From: JAJTFW01 sp964534995
Lineage (GTDB): Bacteria; Bacteroidota; Bacteroidia; AKYH767-A; OLB10
Length of the DNA: 48,671 nt
NCBI GenBank assembly: GCA_964534995.1
Contig: CAZHSC010000020.1
Span: 1-48,671, forward strand
Direction of reading: 5' to 3'
Made by a program: the position numbers and the translations under genes. Below the pieces are notes generated by a model. It made no database searches. It saw only the letters and a program-made list of their open reading frames with translations, and was not told where the DNA came from. Positions 22,780-33,400 of this stretch are shown here, piece after piece (within the stretch, counting starts at the first letter, position 1; the number at the start of each line of letters is the position of its first letter).

Positions 22780-25700
22780 ATGCGAATCATTAATTGGACA
22801 GGTTGTGTGATTGCCCTACTGTTCCTACCCGGGTTGAGTGTCAATGCGCAGCATTGCATTGATTGCGGACAAGCTATTAACGGTAACTTTTATGCTTCCC
22901 GGGATACCGTGATTACATCCGGAAGTTATGAATTTGACAGTTTTATTATTGAAGAGGGAGTGAGTGTAAGCGTTTCCGGCAGCCAGCCCTTACAGATTAA
23001 ATGTAAGTCAAACGCCGAAATTTATGGAGTTTTGAACCTGAGCGGAGGAAATGGAGGCGAAGGCTTGGCAAACCTTGCAGGGGGGCCAGGAGGAACAGCG
23101 GTAGCGGGTGGTTATAATGGCGGAAATGGTCAATATAATATTGGTTTACCGGCAATGCCCGGTTTGAATGGAAATGGGCCCGGATATGGGCCGGGTGGTC
23201 AGGCTGGCGCAGGCGCAGGCGCAGGATATTCCAATTACGGACTTGCCTGCAATACCCCGGGAGGTATGCCCTACGGTGATTCTTCATTAAGCAACCTGAG
23301 CGGAGGCAGTGGCGGCGGTGGCGGTATGGCACTTTACAATGGAGTTTCGGGTGGTGGTGGAGCAGGCGGTGGCATACTCTTGCTCAGAACATGTGCTTCA
23401 CTGATATTGGGGCATACAGGTAAAATTCTTTCTAACGGTGGTCATGGCGGCAATGGTACAGCTACGGGTTTCCCAGGCGGAGGTGGTTCAGGAGGCAGCA
23501 TATATCTCGCCGCCAAAGAGGTATTCATACATGGAGAAGTAAGCGCTTCCGGAGGTAAGGGAGGTATTGACGCAGGCAATGATTTTTGTAACAGCAATTG
23601 CCATGGGTCTCCCGGTCGTATCCGTATTGACTCCAATGAAGAGCTATTGGAGGGTATCATTACACCTTCGGCCTATTTTTACAAATTATTCCATGCCGGT
23701 ATCAGTCGCTCAGTACCTGTAAAATGCCATGGTACCGCCACCGGTTTTATCAAAGCAAGGGCCAACGGAGGAGAAAAACCCTATACCTACCTATGGTCAA
23801 ATGGCAGTCAATCAAATTTTATTGACAACATACCTGCAGGTACCTATACAGTTACTATCACGGATGGCAATGGATGTTCCTATACCGATCAGGAGACTCT
23901 TTCGCAGCCTGACCCAATTACAGCGCATTCCGTCACTTATCCAGCTACCTGCGAAAGCAAAGACAACGGACAACTGATCCTACAGGCAAGCGGAGGTAAT
24001 CCATATCCCTATCAAAAGTCCCTGGTAACCACGATGTGGTCAAACAATTCCAGCCATGGATTAATGTTTGATTTTACGGTAAACACCCGCGTCAGTCTGA
24101 AGAGAATAACGGTTGGTTTGCCTTCACCTTCCCAACAACTGATCAGCATCTATTTCAAACAGGGTTCAATGGCAGGTGCGGAACACGATTCCACGAGATG
24201 GACGCTGCTCAGTACCTATACCGTGAATGGTTCAGGTAATAATGAAGAAACTCCGCTGGACCTGAGTATGCTGAACAGTTTACTTCCCGGCAGATATTCA
24301 TTTTACATATTTAATCATTCTGCATCCATCAAATGTGTAAACAGCAATGTAGTTGGAAGCACCTTCAACTTTGATCATATTCTTACTATATATGATGGGC
24401 TTGGCCGCAATTCATCCTCTTCGCCATTCAGTGCATCTGTAAAAGGAACCATGAATCTTGCTGGAAAAATAACCTATGTTGTAAGGCAGGAAAATGATTT
24501 CGAATACAATTTCACCGCTGCCGGAACCAATCACCCATTACATACCGCTATGCCCCCTGGCTTACAGCCATACACAGTAACGGATGCACTTGGCTGTTTT
24601 GTATCCGGATCCGTCAACATTCCGGAAGCCGGCAAGATGGATGTAATCCTTGATCGTATGATAGCGCCCAGTTGCAGTAATTCATCGGATGGTGAAATAG
24701 AGATACATTCTGTACCGGCAGTAAATGTAAAATATTGTGCCACGGCCATTCCATCAAACATTCCATCACATGGATTTTTTCTGAATTTCAATGTACTTAA
24801 TCCTGTGGAATTGAGTGGCCTTGATATCTTCATCAAACAAAGTGGCCTGGCAGAACTTTATATCAAACAAGGCACCTATGCAGGTAGTGAGCTAAACCCT
24901 TCTTCATGGACGCACCTTGGTAATTACCCTGTAAACAGTTCTTACGTAAGTGGCATCAGCAGCATTCAGCTTGCCAACAAGCCGCTGCTTAGTCCGGGTG
25001 ACTGGAGCATATACCTTTATTCCACCCACGATCTTTTCAGAAATCTTGACAGCATCAGCCAGGTATTTACCAATGATATTCATTTAGGTCTTTCCTCATC
25101 CAGAACCGGTCAAGGAGGCGCATTCGTTACACAGCCAAAACAAAATGCCCACTTTGCAGGAACCATTCGATACCAACTTACCAACAACACCCTACAGTAT
25201 TTGTGGAATACAAATACCAGCGGGAACAATATCAGCAACCTGACAGCCGGTATATATAACGTTCAGATCAGTCATGATAAGGATTGTATCGTAACGAAGA
25301 GCTTTTCACTGACGGCCCCTGCGCCCATCAGTATCACTAAAAACATTATCCCTGAAACTGAATCTGAACAGAACGGTCAGCTTACCATTCAAATCAGTGG
25401 TGGAACAGCTCCCTACTTCATTCAATGGTTGCACAATGGCTCAACAGGTCACAGCCTGCATCAGCTATCAAGCGGAACCTACCCGGTTTTCATCGCAGAT
25501 GCACATGGCTGCACGATACTCGACAGTATATTCATTTACAGGATAGCCGACCCTGTTGTATCCGTTGGACAACTCCAGATTGCTCCCAATCCAGGACACG
25601 GACAGTTTGTAGTTGTAAAAGATGTGAAAGGCATGGAAGTATGTACACTGCGGATTTTTGACAAACTGGGAAGACTTACTTATCAACGTGAAACAAATAT

Positions 25701-25815
25701 TCCTGAACTGATGAGCGAAGGTGTAAATGTATCCCATTTCGCTGACGGGACCTATTTCGTTCAGGTAAACGACGAGGATCAGGTCTTTCATGCACGCTTT
25801 GTGATCATCCGGTGA
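22780..25815 (+). CDS. T9SS-exported glycine-rich surface protein with interrupted SprB repeats
   Basis: The 1011-residue protein has a signal peptide (residues 1-24, ending VNAQ). A glycine/asparagine-rich region follows (about 85-270, with GG and GA runs). The first SprB repeat is at about 314-380 (CHGTATGFIKARANGGEKPY, then PAGTYTVTITDGNGC). A second (about 386-615) and third (about 627-847) SprB-like repeat are each split by a related insert of roughly 150 residues. A fourth, uninterrupted repeat lies at about 851-924. The C-terminal type A sorting domain starts at IAPNPGHGQF (about 934). SprB repeats occur in gliding adhesins of Bacteroidota. The likely fate is export by T9SS and cell-surface attachment or release; ligand unknown. 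Confidence 0.85.
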   Translation: MRIINWTGCVIALLFLPGLSVNAQHCIDCGQAINGNFYASRDTVITSGSYEFDSFIIEEGVSVSVSGSQPLQIKCKSNAEIYGVLNLSGGNGGEGLANLAGGPGGTAVAGGYNGGNGQYNIGLPAMPGLNGNGPGYGPGGQAGAGAGAGYSNYGLACNTPGGMPYGDSSLSNLSGGSGGGGGMALYNGVSGGGGAGGGILLLRTCASLILGHTGKILSNGGHGGNGTATGFPGGGGSGGSIYLAAKEVFIHGEVSASGGKGGIDAGNDFCNSNCHGSPGRIRIDSNEELLEGIITPSAYFYKLFHAGISRSVPVKCHGTATGFIKARANGGEKPYTYLWSNGSQSNFIDNIPAGTYTVTITDGNGCSYTDQETLSQPDPITAHSVTYPATCESKDNGQLILQASGGNPYPYQKSLVTTMWSNNSSHGLMFDFTVNTRVSLKRITVGLPSPSQQLISIYFKQGSMAGAEHDSTRWTLLSTYTVNGSGNNEETPLDLSMLNSLLPGRYSFYIFNHSASIKCVNSNVVGSTFNFDHILTIYDGLGRNSSSSPFSASVKGTMNLAGKITYVVRQENDFEYNFTAAGTNHPLHTAMPPGLQPYTVTDALGCFVSGSVNIPEAGKMDVILDRMIAPSCSNSSDGEIEIHSVPAVNVKYCATAIPSNIPSHGFFLNFNVLNPVELSGLDIFIKQSGLAELYIKQGTYAGSELNPSSWTHLGNYPVNSSYVSGISSIQLANKPLLSPGDWSIYLYSTHDLFRNLDSISQVFTNDIHLGLSSSRTGQGGAFVTQPKQNAHFAGTIRYQLTNNTLQYLWNTNTSGNNISNLTAGIYNVQISHDKDCIVTKSFSLTAPAPISITKNIIPETESEQNGQLTIQISGGTAPYFIQWLHNGSTGHSLHQLSSGTYPVFIADAHGCTILDSIFIYRIADPVVSVGQLQIAPNPGHGQFVVVKDVKGMEVCTLRIFDKLGRLTYQRETNIPELMSEGVNVSHFADGTYFVQVNDEDQVFHARFVIIR

Positions 25816-25828
25816 TAAACTTATCCGG

Positions 25829-25872
25829 GAGGAGCATCAAATGTTCAAAACATTTGTAAATTTAGGCTCCTC
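25829..25872 (+). promoter_or_regulatory. Nested perfect hairpin just upstream of the M1 peptidase gene
   Basis: Outer arms GAGGAGC (25829-25835) and GCTCCTC (25866-25872) enclose inner arms CAAATGTT (25838-25845) and AACATTTG (25849-25856) with a 3-base loop. It ends 12 bases before the ATG at 25885 and lacks a T run. It may be a regulatory leader structure or a processing or stability element. Confidence 0.45.
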
Positions 25873-25884
25873 AACCGATAGTTT

Positions 25885-28225
25885 ATGACAAGCGTTAAAA
25901 GAATTTACATTTTGATCGTATTATTGTTTTTGCAAAATAATGCGCATTCACAAAGCGGCATAAGTGATATAGTGAATTATTCGATCTCCATTCATGATAT
26001 CAACTATACTTCAAAAACAATCTCCGCTTCCGCAGGAATTACATTTACTTCGTCCTCCAATGGAATCGATTCACTGGATTTGAGTCTGCTGAAGTTTTCT
26101 ATTGACTCCATCACAGGCATTGCGGGACAAAGCTTGCCTTATACTTACAATGACACGCTCCTCAGGATAGGGCTGCCTGTGCAGGTTTTTCCCGGCGATA
26201 CGGAAAATATAACCATCCATTACCACGGACAGCCTCTGACTGATCCCTCAGGATGGGGAGGATTTTATTTCAGTGGAGTATATGCCTTCAACCTGGGGGT
26301 TGGCTTCGACAGTAATCCCCATGTATTCGGACGAGCGTGGTTTCCCGCAAACGATGTATTTACCGACCGTGCAAGTTATTACTTTCATGTGGTAACCCCG
26401 GCCACCTACAAAGCCTTTTGCAATGGAATACTGATTTCCTCCGGAACCCTGCCTAACGGCAAACAATACTGGGACTGGATAATGAATGAAGAAATACCCA
26501 CTTACCTCGCAAGCATTGCCATTGCGCCTTATTATACCATTTACCGTAATTATCAGAATCTGCCGGTTGAAATCGCATGCCTTCCCCAGGATAGCAATGC
26601 CGTTATAAGCACCTTTGTCCATCTGGATACCGTTCTGGGATTTTACATTGACGCTTATGGTCCTTACCGTTTTGACAAGGTGGGCTATTGCCTCATACCA
26701 TTTAATTCGGGGGCTATGGAACATGCCAGCAGTATCCATATTGGTAAAGTATTTGTTAATGGCTCCCTTACATATGAAACACTGTGGGCCCATGAACTGG
26801 CGCATATGTGGTGGGGTGATTGGACTACCTGTGAAAGCGAAGGTGATATGTGGCTGAATGAAGGTTTTGCAAGTTTCAATGAAGCCTATATTACGCAAAT
26901 GCTTTATGGCGAAATGGCCTACAGGGACTGGATAAGAACGAATCACAGAAAGGTACTCCAGTTTGCTCATATTAATGATGGGGGATACCTGCCATTGATC
27001 AATATTCCGCATGAACATACATACGGACAGACTGTGTATAATAAAGGTGCCAATGTAGCACATACGCTTCGCTATTATATGGGTGACAGTGCTTTCTTCC
27101 AGGGTTGCCGGTCCTTTATGAATGTAAAAGGAAACTCAGCGGTTAACAGTTTTGATTTAAGGGATGAATTAAGCAGCAGCAGCGGCTTATCACTCAACAG
27201 GTTTTTTGATGACTGGGTATTTGAACCGGGCTTTCCTCATTTTTCTATTGATTCCGTTACACCAGGCGGAACCCCTAATTCATATTTTATACACACCAGG
27301 CAGAAATCAAAAGGCAATGCACATATTTACGAAATGCCTGTTGCCATAAACTGCGCAAACAAAGTTCAGGACACCACAATCCATTTAACCCTAAACAGTC
27401 TTACCAATTCATATCTTGTAAGTTTATCATTTACCCCTGAGTGGTTTTCGGTGGACCGTGATGACCAAATGAGTGACGCAATCAGTGACTACGAAAGGAG
27501 TATCAGTAACAACGGTATGTATAGCTTTCCGGAGACATTTCTTTCAATGAATGTAAGTTCAACCGGCAATGACACTTCTGTTTTGAGGGTTGAACATCAC
27601 TGGGTGGCTCCGGATCCCTTTAAAAGCAGTGCCAACGGAGCCGGGATCCGGCTGAGCAACTACAGGTACTGGAGTGTTGACGGGATACCGGCTCAGGGCT
27701 TCAAGGCAAGTGCGGTATTCACCTATAACGGTTCAAACAGCACTTCTGCAGGATATCTGGACAACTCTTTAATTACCGGCACGGAAGACAGTCTTGTATT
27801 GCTATATCGGTCAGGGAGTGCCGATGACTGGATGCCTGCTTCAAATTTTACTATCAATACTTNNNNNNNNNNTCGATAAAATCGGTAGTATTGCCATCGA
27901 CTCCATTCAAAAAGGTGAATATTGCCTGGGCTACAGGGATTTTACCACCGGTTTGAATTTCCTTCAAAACAAACAGGATATCAGGCTTGAAATCTGGCCC
28001 AATCCTTCATCCAGAATGGTGAACATTGCTGCCCATGGTGAAGCCGGAAGGGAATACCTTTTAGGAATATATGACATCAACGGAAAAAATATCTACAACA
28101 CCATGATACAATCCAACCAGGTTTTTACATGGGTTCCACAGAAAAACTATTCAGGTACATTTGTAGCCAGGGTCTTTCATGATACATCTGTTAAAACTGC
28201 CAGATCATTTGTGCTTGAAAAATAA
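25885..28225 (+). CDS. M1-family metallopeptidase with T9SS sorting domain, interrupted by an assembly gap
   Basis: There is a signal peptide (residues 1-23, ending AHSQ). An M1 N-terminal beta domain is followed by the substrate-binding GAMEH (variant of GAMEN) and a canonical zinc site HELAHMWWGDW with His303, His307 and Glu326 (HExxH-x18-E). A long beta-rich C-terminal part ends in a type A sorting domain (IWPNPSSRMVNIA through SFVLEK). It would trim peptides outside the cell after T9SS export. Ten Ns (27863-27872) split it, and the frame changes from 1 to 2 across them. The downstream frame clearly continues the same protein, so the gene is intact if the true gap is a multiple of three. 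It lies 69 bases after the SprB-repeat gene. Confidence 0.88.
27863..27872. other. Assembly gap (10 N) inside the M1 peptidase gene
   Basis: The run of ten N is a placeholder. CAATACT (27855-27861) before and AGTATTG (27887-27893) after are inverted repeats, so a hairpin may have disturbed sequencing or assembly. Confidence 0.95.
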
Positions 28226-28259
28226 TTTGATTACGCTATAATATCATTGCACAATCCTG

Positions 28260-29450
28260 ATGCCCCTTCCCTACCCTGTCATTCAGCTAAAAAAAAGCAA
28301 AGAACGATCTCTCCTGCAGCGCCATCCGTGGGTATTCAGCGGCGCTATCGCCAAAGAACCTCCGTCTCTTGAAAATGGTGACCTGGTACAGGTTCATTCT
28401 GCCGCAGGGGAATACCTGGCCACCGGACATTTTCACCGCGCTACTATTACAGTACGCTGCCTCGATTTTGACGGGAATGTGATAGATGAATTTTTTTTAA
28501 GAAATAAAATCAGGAATTGCCTGACACTTCGGAAAAACATTCATCTTCCCAACTATCAGAGCAACTGCTTCAGGCTTATCCATGGAGAAGGCGATGGTTT
28601 CCCCGGCCTGATTGCCGATGTATACGGGAACACCCTGGTCCTTCAATCCTATACTGCAGGCATGCATAAATTAAAAACCATGCTTTTACCTGTTTTAAAA
28701 AATGAATTGTCGTTTATTGACGCAATATACGATAAAAGTAATGAAACCATGAGCAAACATGGAATATCGACAGGGGGAGATGAATTTTTATTCAGGAAAC
28801 CGGATTATAAAGCAGAAGAGTTTGTCATAGAGAACGGGATTAAATATTCAGTTGACTTTATTGGAGGACAAAAGACAGGATTTTTTCTTGATCAACGTGA
28901 CAACCGCCAGTTACTCCGGCATTACTCCGAAGGGAAAAGCGTATTGAACACCTTTTGCTATACGGGTGGATTTTCACTTGCTTCATTAAACGGCATGGCG
29001 CAAAAGGTAGTATCCATTGACAGTTCAGCCAGAGCCATGGAAGGGCTCGATCGAAATTTACTTTTGAATCAATTTAAAAGCATCCACTCTTCTGTTACGG
29101 CTGATGCAATGGCATATCTGAAATCCGCTTCAGAAATGTTCGACATTGTTATTTTAGATCCGCCCGCTTTTGCCAAACACCTTAATCAAACATCCAATGC
29201 GATTATCGGGTACCGAAACCTCAATACTGCAGGTTTCAGGCACGTGAAACCCGGTGGCTTACTTTTTACATTTAGTTGTTCGCAGGCTGTTGACCGGGAG
29301 TTATTCCGAAAGATTATTTTTCAGTCCGCCTTACAGGCAGGCAGAGAGGTGAAAATTCTCCACCACCTGAGCCAACCCCCCGACCATCCGGTCAGTATTT
29401 ACCATCCGGAGGGAGAATACCTGAAGGGCCTTGTATTGATGGTGGAATAA
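28260..29450 (+). CDS. RlmI-like class I rRNA methyltransferase with PUA domain
   Basis: The 396-residue protein has an N-terminal PUA RNA-binding domain (residues 1-75, HPWVFSGAIAK, then ENGDLVQVHSAAGEYLATGH), a linker (80-185), and a Rossmann methyltransferase. SAM motifs are FFLDQRDNRQLLR, VLNTFCYTGGFSLASL (about 225-240), VVSIDSSARAMEGLDRN, IVILDPPAFAK (catalytic DPPxF) and FTFSCSQAVD, whose Cys fits a cytosine-5 methyltransferase nucleophile. The relative RlmI makes m5C1962 in 23S rRNA; exact target here is inferred. TATCATTG (28238-28245), one base off TAnnTTTG, precedes the ATG. Confidence 0.9.
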   Translation: MPLPYPVIQLKKSKERSLLQRHPWVFSGAIAKEPPSLENGDLVQVHSAAGEYLATGHFHRATITVRCLDFDGNVIDEFFLRNKIRNCLTLRKNIHLPNYQSNCFRLIHGEGDGFPGLIADVYGNTLVLQSYTAGMHKLKTMLLPVLKNELSFIDAIYDKSNETMSKHGISTGGDEFLFRKPDYKAEEFVIENGIKYSVDFIGGQKTGFFLDQRDNRQLLRHYSEGKSVLNTFCYTGGFSLASLNGMAQKVVSIDSSARAMEGLDRNLLLNQFKSIHSSVTADAMAYLKSASEMFDIVILDPPAFAKHLNQTSNAIIGYRNLNTAGFRHVKPGGLLFTFSCSQAVDRELFRKIIFQSALQAGREVKILHHLSQPPDHPVSIYHPEGEYLKGLVLMVE

Positions 29451-29503
29451 ATACACTTAATTTCAATTACATGAAGGACCCTCATGGCGGGATATTTATT
29501 CTT

Positions 29504-29511
29504 TATCTTTG
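29504..29511 (+). promoter_or_regulatory. -7 box of kdsA
   Basis: TATCTTTG is an exact TAnnTTTG, 15 bases before the ATG at 29527. It covers the alternative TTG start at 29509, which cannot therefore be the translation start. Confidence 0.6.
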
Positions 29512-29526
29512 CAAAAATCAAATGCC

Positions 29527-30339
29527 ATGTATCCCTCTGTAGCCCAACTCAAAAATACTGATAATAAAAATTTTTTCCTGATCGCAGGTACCTGTGTCGT
29601 TGAAAGTGAAGAAATCACTTACCAGACAGCACACCGGCTTCAACAAATCACCAACAGGCTTGGCATTCCTTTCATTTTTAAAGCTTCTTATCGAAAGGCC
29701 AACAGGACTAAAATAGATTCATACACGGGCATGGGTGATGAAAGGGCGCTTTCCATATTACATCAGGTAGGTAAGCAACTGCATGTGCCATTACTTACCG
29801 ATATCCACGAAAGTCATGAGGCCGCTATCGCCGCAGAATACGTAGATATTTTGCAGATACCGGCATTTCTTTGCAGACAAACTGATTTGCTGGTGGCTGC
29901 TGGAAAAACCCACAAAGTGGTAAACATTAAAAAAGGACAGTTCCTTTCTCCTGAATCCATGAAATTCGCCATTCAGAAAGTGAATGAAGCAGGAAACAGC
30001 AAGGTTATGCTTACGGAAAGGGGAACAACCCTGGGCTATACAGACCTTGTGGTTGACTTCCGCTCGATTCCCGTGATGAAGAATTTCCATGTACCTGTCA
30101 TCGTTGATATTACCCACAGCGTGCAACAACCCAACCAGCATTCGGGAGTAACGGGTGGAAGACCGGAACTGATATCAACCATTGCCAAAGCTGCCATTGC
30201 CACCGGAGCAGATGGTATCTTCCTGGAAACACATCCCAACCCGGCTGAGGCATTGAGTGACGGTGCCAATATGATTCATCTTGATAAAGTGGAAGAATTG
30301 CTTCATCAATTGGTGAAAATAAGACATGCCGTAATATAA
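29527..30339 (+). CDS. kdsA: 3-deoxy-8-phosphooctulonate (KDO-8-P) synthase
   Basis: This 270-residue TIM-barrel enzyme condenses phosphoenolpyruvate and arabinose-5-phosphate to KDO-8-P for the lipopolysaccharide inner core. Motifs are FLIAGTCVVESEE, FIFKASYRKANRTKI, LLTDIHESHEA, QIPAFLCRQTDLL, VDITHSVQQPNQ, GGRPE and HPNPAEALSDGAN. The GTC near the N terminus carries the position where metal-dependent enzymes have a Cys ligand; here Cys is present, which suggests a metal-dependent KdsA, though that needs structure-based alignment. The ATG at 29527 is chosen because the upstream TTG falls in the promoter. No kdsB is nearby. Confidence 0.96.
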   Translation: MYPSVAQLKNTDNKNFFLIAGTCVVESEEITYQTAHRLQQITNRLGIPFIFKASYRKANRTKIDSYTGMGDERALSILHQVGKQLHVPLLTDIHESHEAAIAAEYVDILQIPAFLCRQTDLLVAAGKTHKVVNIKKGQFLSPESMKFAIQKVNEAGNSKVMLTERGTTLGYTDLVVDFRSIPVMKNFHVPVIVDITHSVQQPNQHSGVTGGRPELISTIAKAAIATGADGIFLETHPNPAEALSDGANMIHLDKVEELLHQLVKIRHAVI

Positions 30340-30373
30340 AAATCTCATAATATACTAATATATAAGTTTTTAC

Positions 30374-30397
30374 AGCAATAATGTTGCTTTATTTTTC
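30374..30397 (+). terminator. Weak hairpin after kdsA
   Basis: AGCAA (30374-30378) and TTGCT (30384-30388) with loop TAATG, followed by TTATTTTTC. The stem is short, but the T-rich tail suggests a weak terminator. TATTTTTC (30390-30397) could instead be a variant -7 box for the kinase gene. Confidence 0.35.
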
Positions 30398-30491
30398 GCC
30401 AAATACTTTTTCTGTTCTCTTTTAAAATAGCTTGCTTTTAAAGTAACCTGGCATAGGCGTTTTCGTAAAATGCAAAACTGAAAACGCAGCA

Positions 30492-33400
30492 ATGCATCCT
30501 CTTCTCAAGCTTCAGCTTCAAAAACATTTTAAAATGCGAATTCCGGATCTGCCCGGAATGGATGACTTTTTATCGGATATAAACAATGCATTTATTGAAA
30601 TTTGTAAATCAGCATCAACGCAGACAATCGCCACAAAAACCAGGGACGAAACAAGTGAGCAGGCGATAGCAAGCATTGGAAACATATTTGAGGAGACGAG
30701 TTTGATCGCAATACTTTCAAATACCGGTCAAATAATTTCGCTTAACAAAAAGCTTGAAGAGTTAACAGGATATAAGCCTGAAAGTTATCAAAACAAAATG
30801 CCGGAAGAATTACTTGGTAAAAAAAATTACCCTGTAATAGCGGAAGCAGCTGCACGGTTGCAAAACGGAGAAATATGGCAAGGTGATTTTTCAATTGTTA
30901 CTTCGGAGGGAAAAACCATATGGTTTAATGCAAGCTCAACGCCCATTTTTAATGAACATCACTCCATTTCAAAGATACTAATAGTTTTAAACGACATCAC
31001 CTGCCGAAAGCAATCTGAGCAGGCTTTACTACAAACCAAAAGAGAATATTATTCCATAATAAATAACATCAAGGGGATTATTTTTCAAACAGATTCAAAC
31101 GGGAAAATAACATTTCTGAATGCCGCCTGGAAAGACCTCACCGGAATAGATCCCGGAATTTCACTGGGATGTTACCTCTATGATTATATGAATCCCGAGG
31201 TCATTCCTTCTATTATTAAAATTTACGTGGATTTGGCAGACAAGGGAAGTGAACGGATAACCATCACGACAAAACTGAACCAAAGATTTACAAAAGATTG
31301 CCTTGTAGAAATTTCATTTTGGTCAGTTCCCGTTCCCGGCGAAGAAACTTACAATGTAACAGGAATAATTCTTGATATCACTGAAGAGAGCAAAAAACTT
31401 GAGTTACTCTCTCAAACTTATTCCTTCCAAAAAGCAATTCTCGACAGCGCGCGTCAAGGGATTATTACATTAACCTTAGGTGGCCACATTCAAACCATTA
31501 ATGATGGAGCCCGCGTTTTACTGGGCATTGAAAATGATCAAAACCCTGCAACAAGTCATATCTCCACTTTTATAAATTGTCCGTTCATTCCGTCAGACGA
31601 AACCTGCTTCGAAGAAACGCTTTACAGAGAATTAAAATCGGGTTCTCTTGAAACCGAGTGCAGTATAAAAACAATGAGCGGCGAATACAAGGATGCCACA
31701 TTTTCACTGAGCATTATCACTGACAATAGTAATCAGACTACCGGTTTCTTACTGATTGTAAATGATAACACAAAAAGAAAGAATGCCGAAAAAGAACTGT
31801 ACCGTCTGAATGCCATCATAGAAGAATCGTCGGATTATATCAGCTATTACGATATGAATGACAATCTTCTGTACGCCAACAGGGCCTACAGAAATCTCAG
31901 GCAGGTACAGGCATTAAAAGATGAAAAAAACCTCTATCCGGAATGGGCTGATATCATTATTAAAAGAAAGGCTATACCCCATGCCATTCAAAATGGCTCC
32001 TGGAAAGGAGAAACAATTATTTACGACAGTTACGGCAAGGAAATACCGGTACTGCAACTGATATTGATTCACAAAGATGAGTCGGGAAAGACAGCATTCA
32101 GATCCTCAATAGCAAGAGATATTACCTATTTAAAGGAATACGAACGGAAACTGCTCCAAAGTGAAAAAAGGAACCGGGATCTGGTAAATTATAGCCAGGC
32201 TATCATCTGCACCCATGATATGTCCGGTACTATTATAAGTATCAACCCATCAGGTTGCAGATTGTTGGAATATAGTCAGGAGGAACTTACCGGAAGAAAC
32301 ATAGCTGAGTTTATGCCCGAAGATTTCAGGCCGATGTTCCAAAACGAATACCTGCAAACATTTTCAAAGAATAATCACGCGGAAGGTATCTTGTACTTAA
32401 ATAGTAAAAGCGGCAAACACATCAGTTTGTTATATAAAAATTACAAAGTTGATGAAGCGGGTGAAGAGTCCTATGTTATCGGTTTTGCCCAGGACATTAC
32501 CGAGCGACTTATCGCGGAAAAGGAATTACTGGCTGCCAAGCAGGCGGCAGAAGATTCCGTTAAGATTAAGGAGAACTTTTTAGCCAACATGAGCCATGAA
32601 ATCAGAACCCCCATGAATGGAATCGTGGGACTTACCAATCTGCTGATAAAAACAAATTTAAATGCGAAACAAAAAGAATATGCACATAGTGTAAAACACA
32701 ATGCAGAAAATTTATTGGTAGTAATCAATGATATTCTTGATTTTAGTAAAATTCAGGCCGGAAAACTGGAAATCACAAAAGCTCCGTTTGAATTAGGCAG
32801 CATTTTATATAATCTCCGACAAACATTTAAAATTGAAGCACAAAGAAAAAACCTTGAACTGGTAACTATCCTTGATGATCGCATTCCCACGTTGTTAAAC
32901 GGGGATGCAATTCGTATCAACCAGGTGTTGGTAAATCTACTTGGGAATGCCCTGAAGTTTACCAGTAAGGGCAAAGTAATTCTCAGCTGTCAGCTGATAA
33001 AATACAGAAAGCATGCCTGCAGGGTCAAATTTTCGGTGGAAGATACAGGTATCGGAATCAACAATGACAAACTTGAAAACATTTTTCAGAGCTTCACACA
33101 GGCCAATGCGGAAACCAGCCGGAAATATGGCGGAACAGGCCTGGGACTAACCATTGTAAAAGATCTCCTTGCCCTGATGGGCAGCAGCATCCATGTGAGC
33201 AGTTTACCGGACAAAGGATCCACTTTTGAATTTGAATTAAACCTGGAAACCGTATCCGCTGATGTTAAAATAACGGAAGACACGGAGGAAGACAATTTTG
33301 AAGGCCGTTTGTCGGGAATCAACATTTTACTTGCGGAGGACAATAAGGTGAATCAACTTTTTGCCTCAGAACTTCTTCATGAATGGGGTGCCCAAATCGA

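Noticed and set aside
26248..27063. Long minus-strand open frame (271 codons) inside the M1 peptidase gene
   Set aside because: It is antisense to the conserved zinc-site region, has no recognisable motif, and the coding signal is on the plus strand.
29509..29526. TTG start for kdsA six codons upstream of the ATG
   Set aside because: It lies inside the exact -7 promoter box, so it would be upstream of the transcript start.
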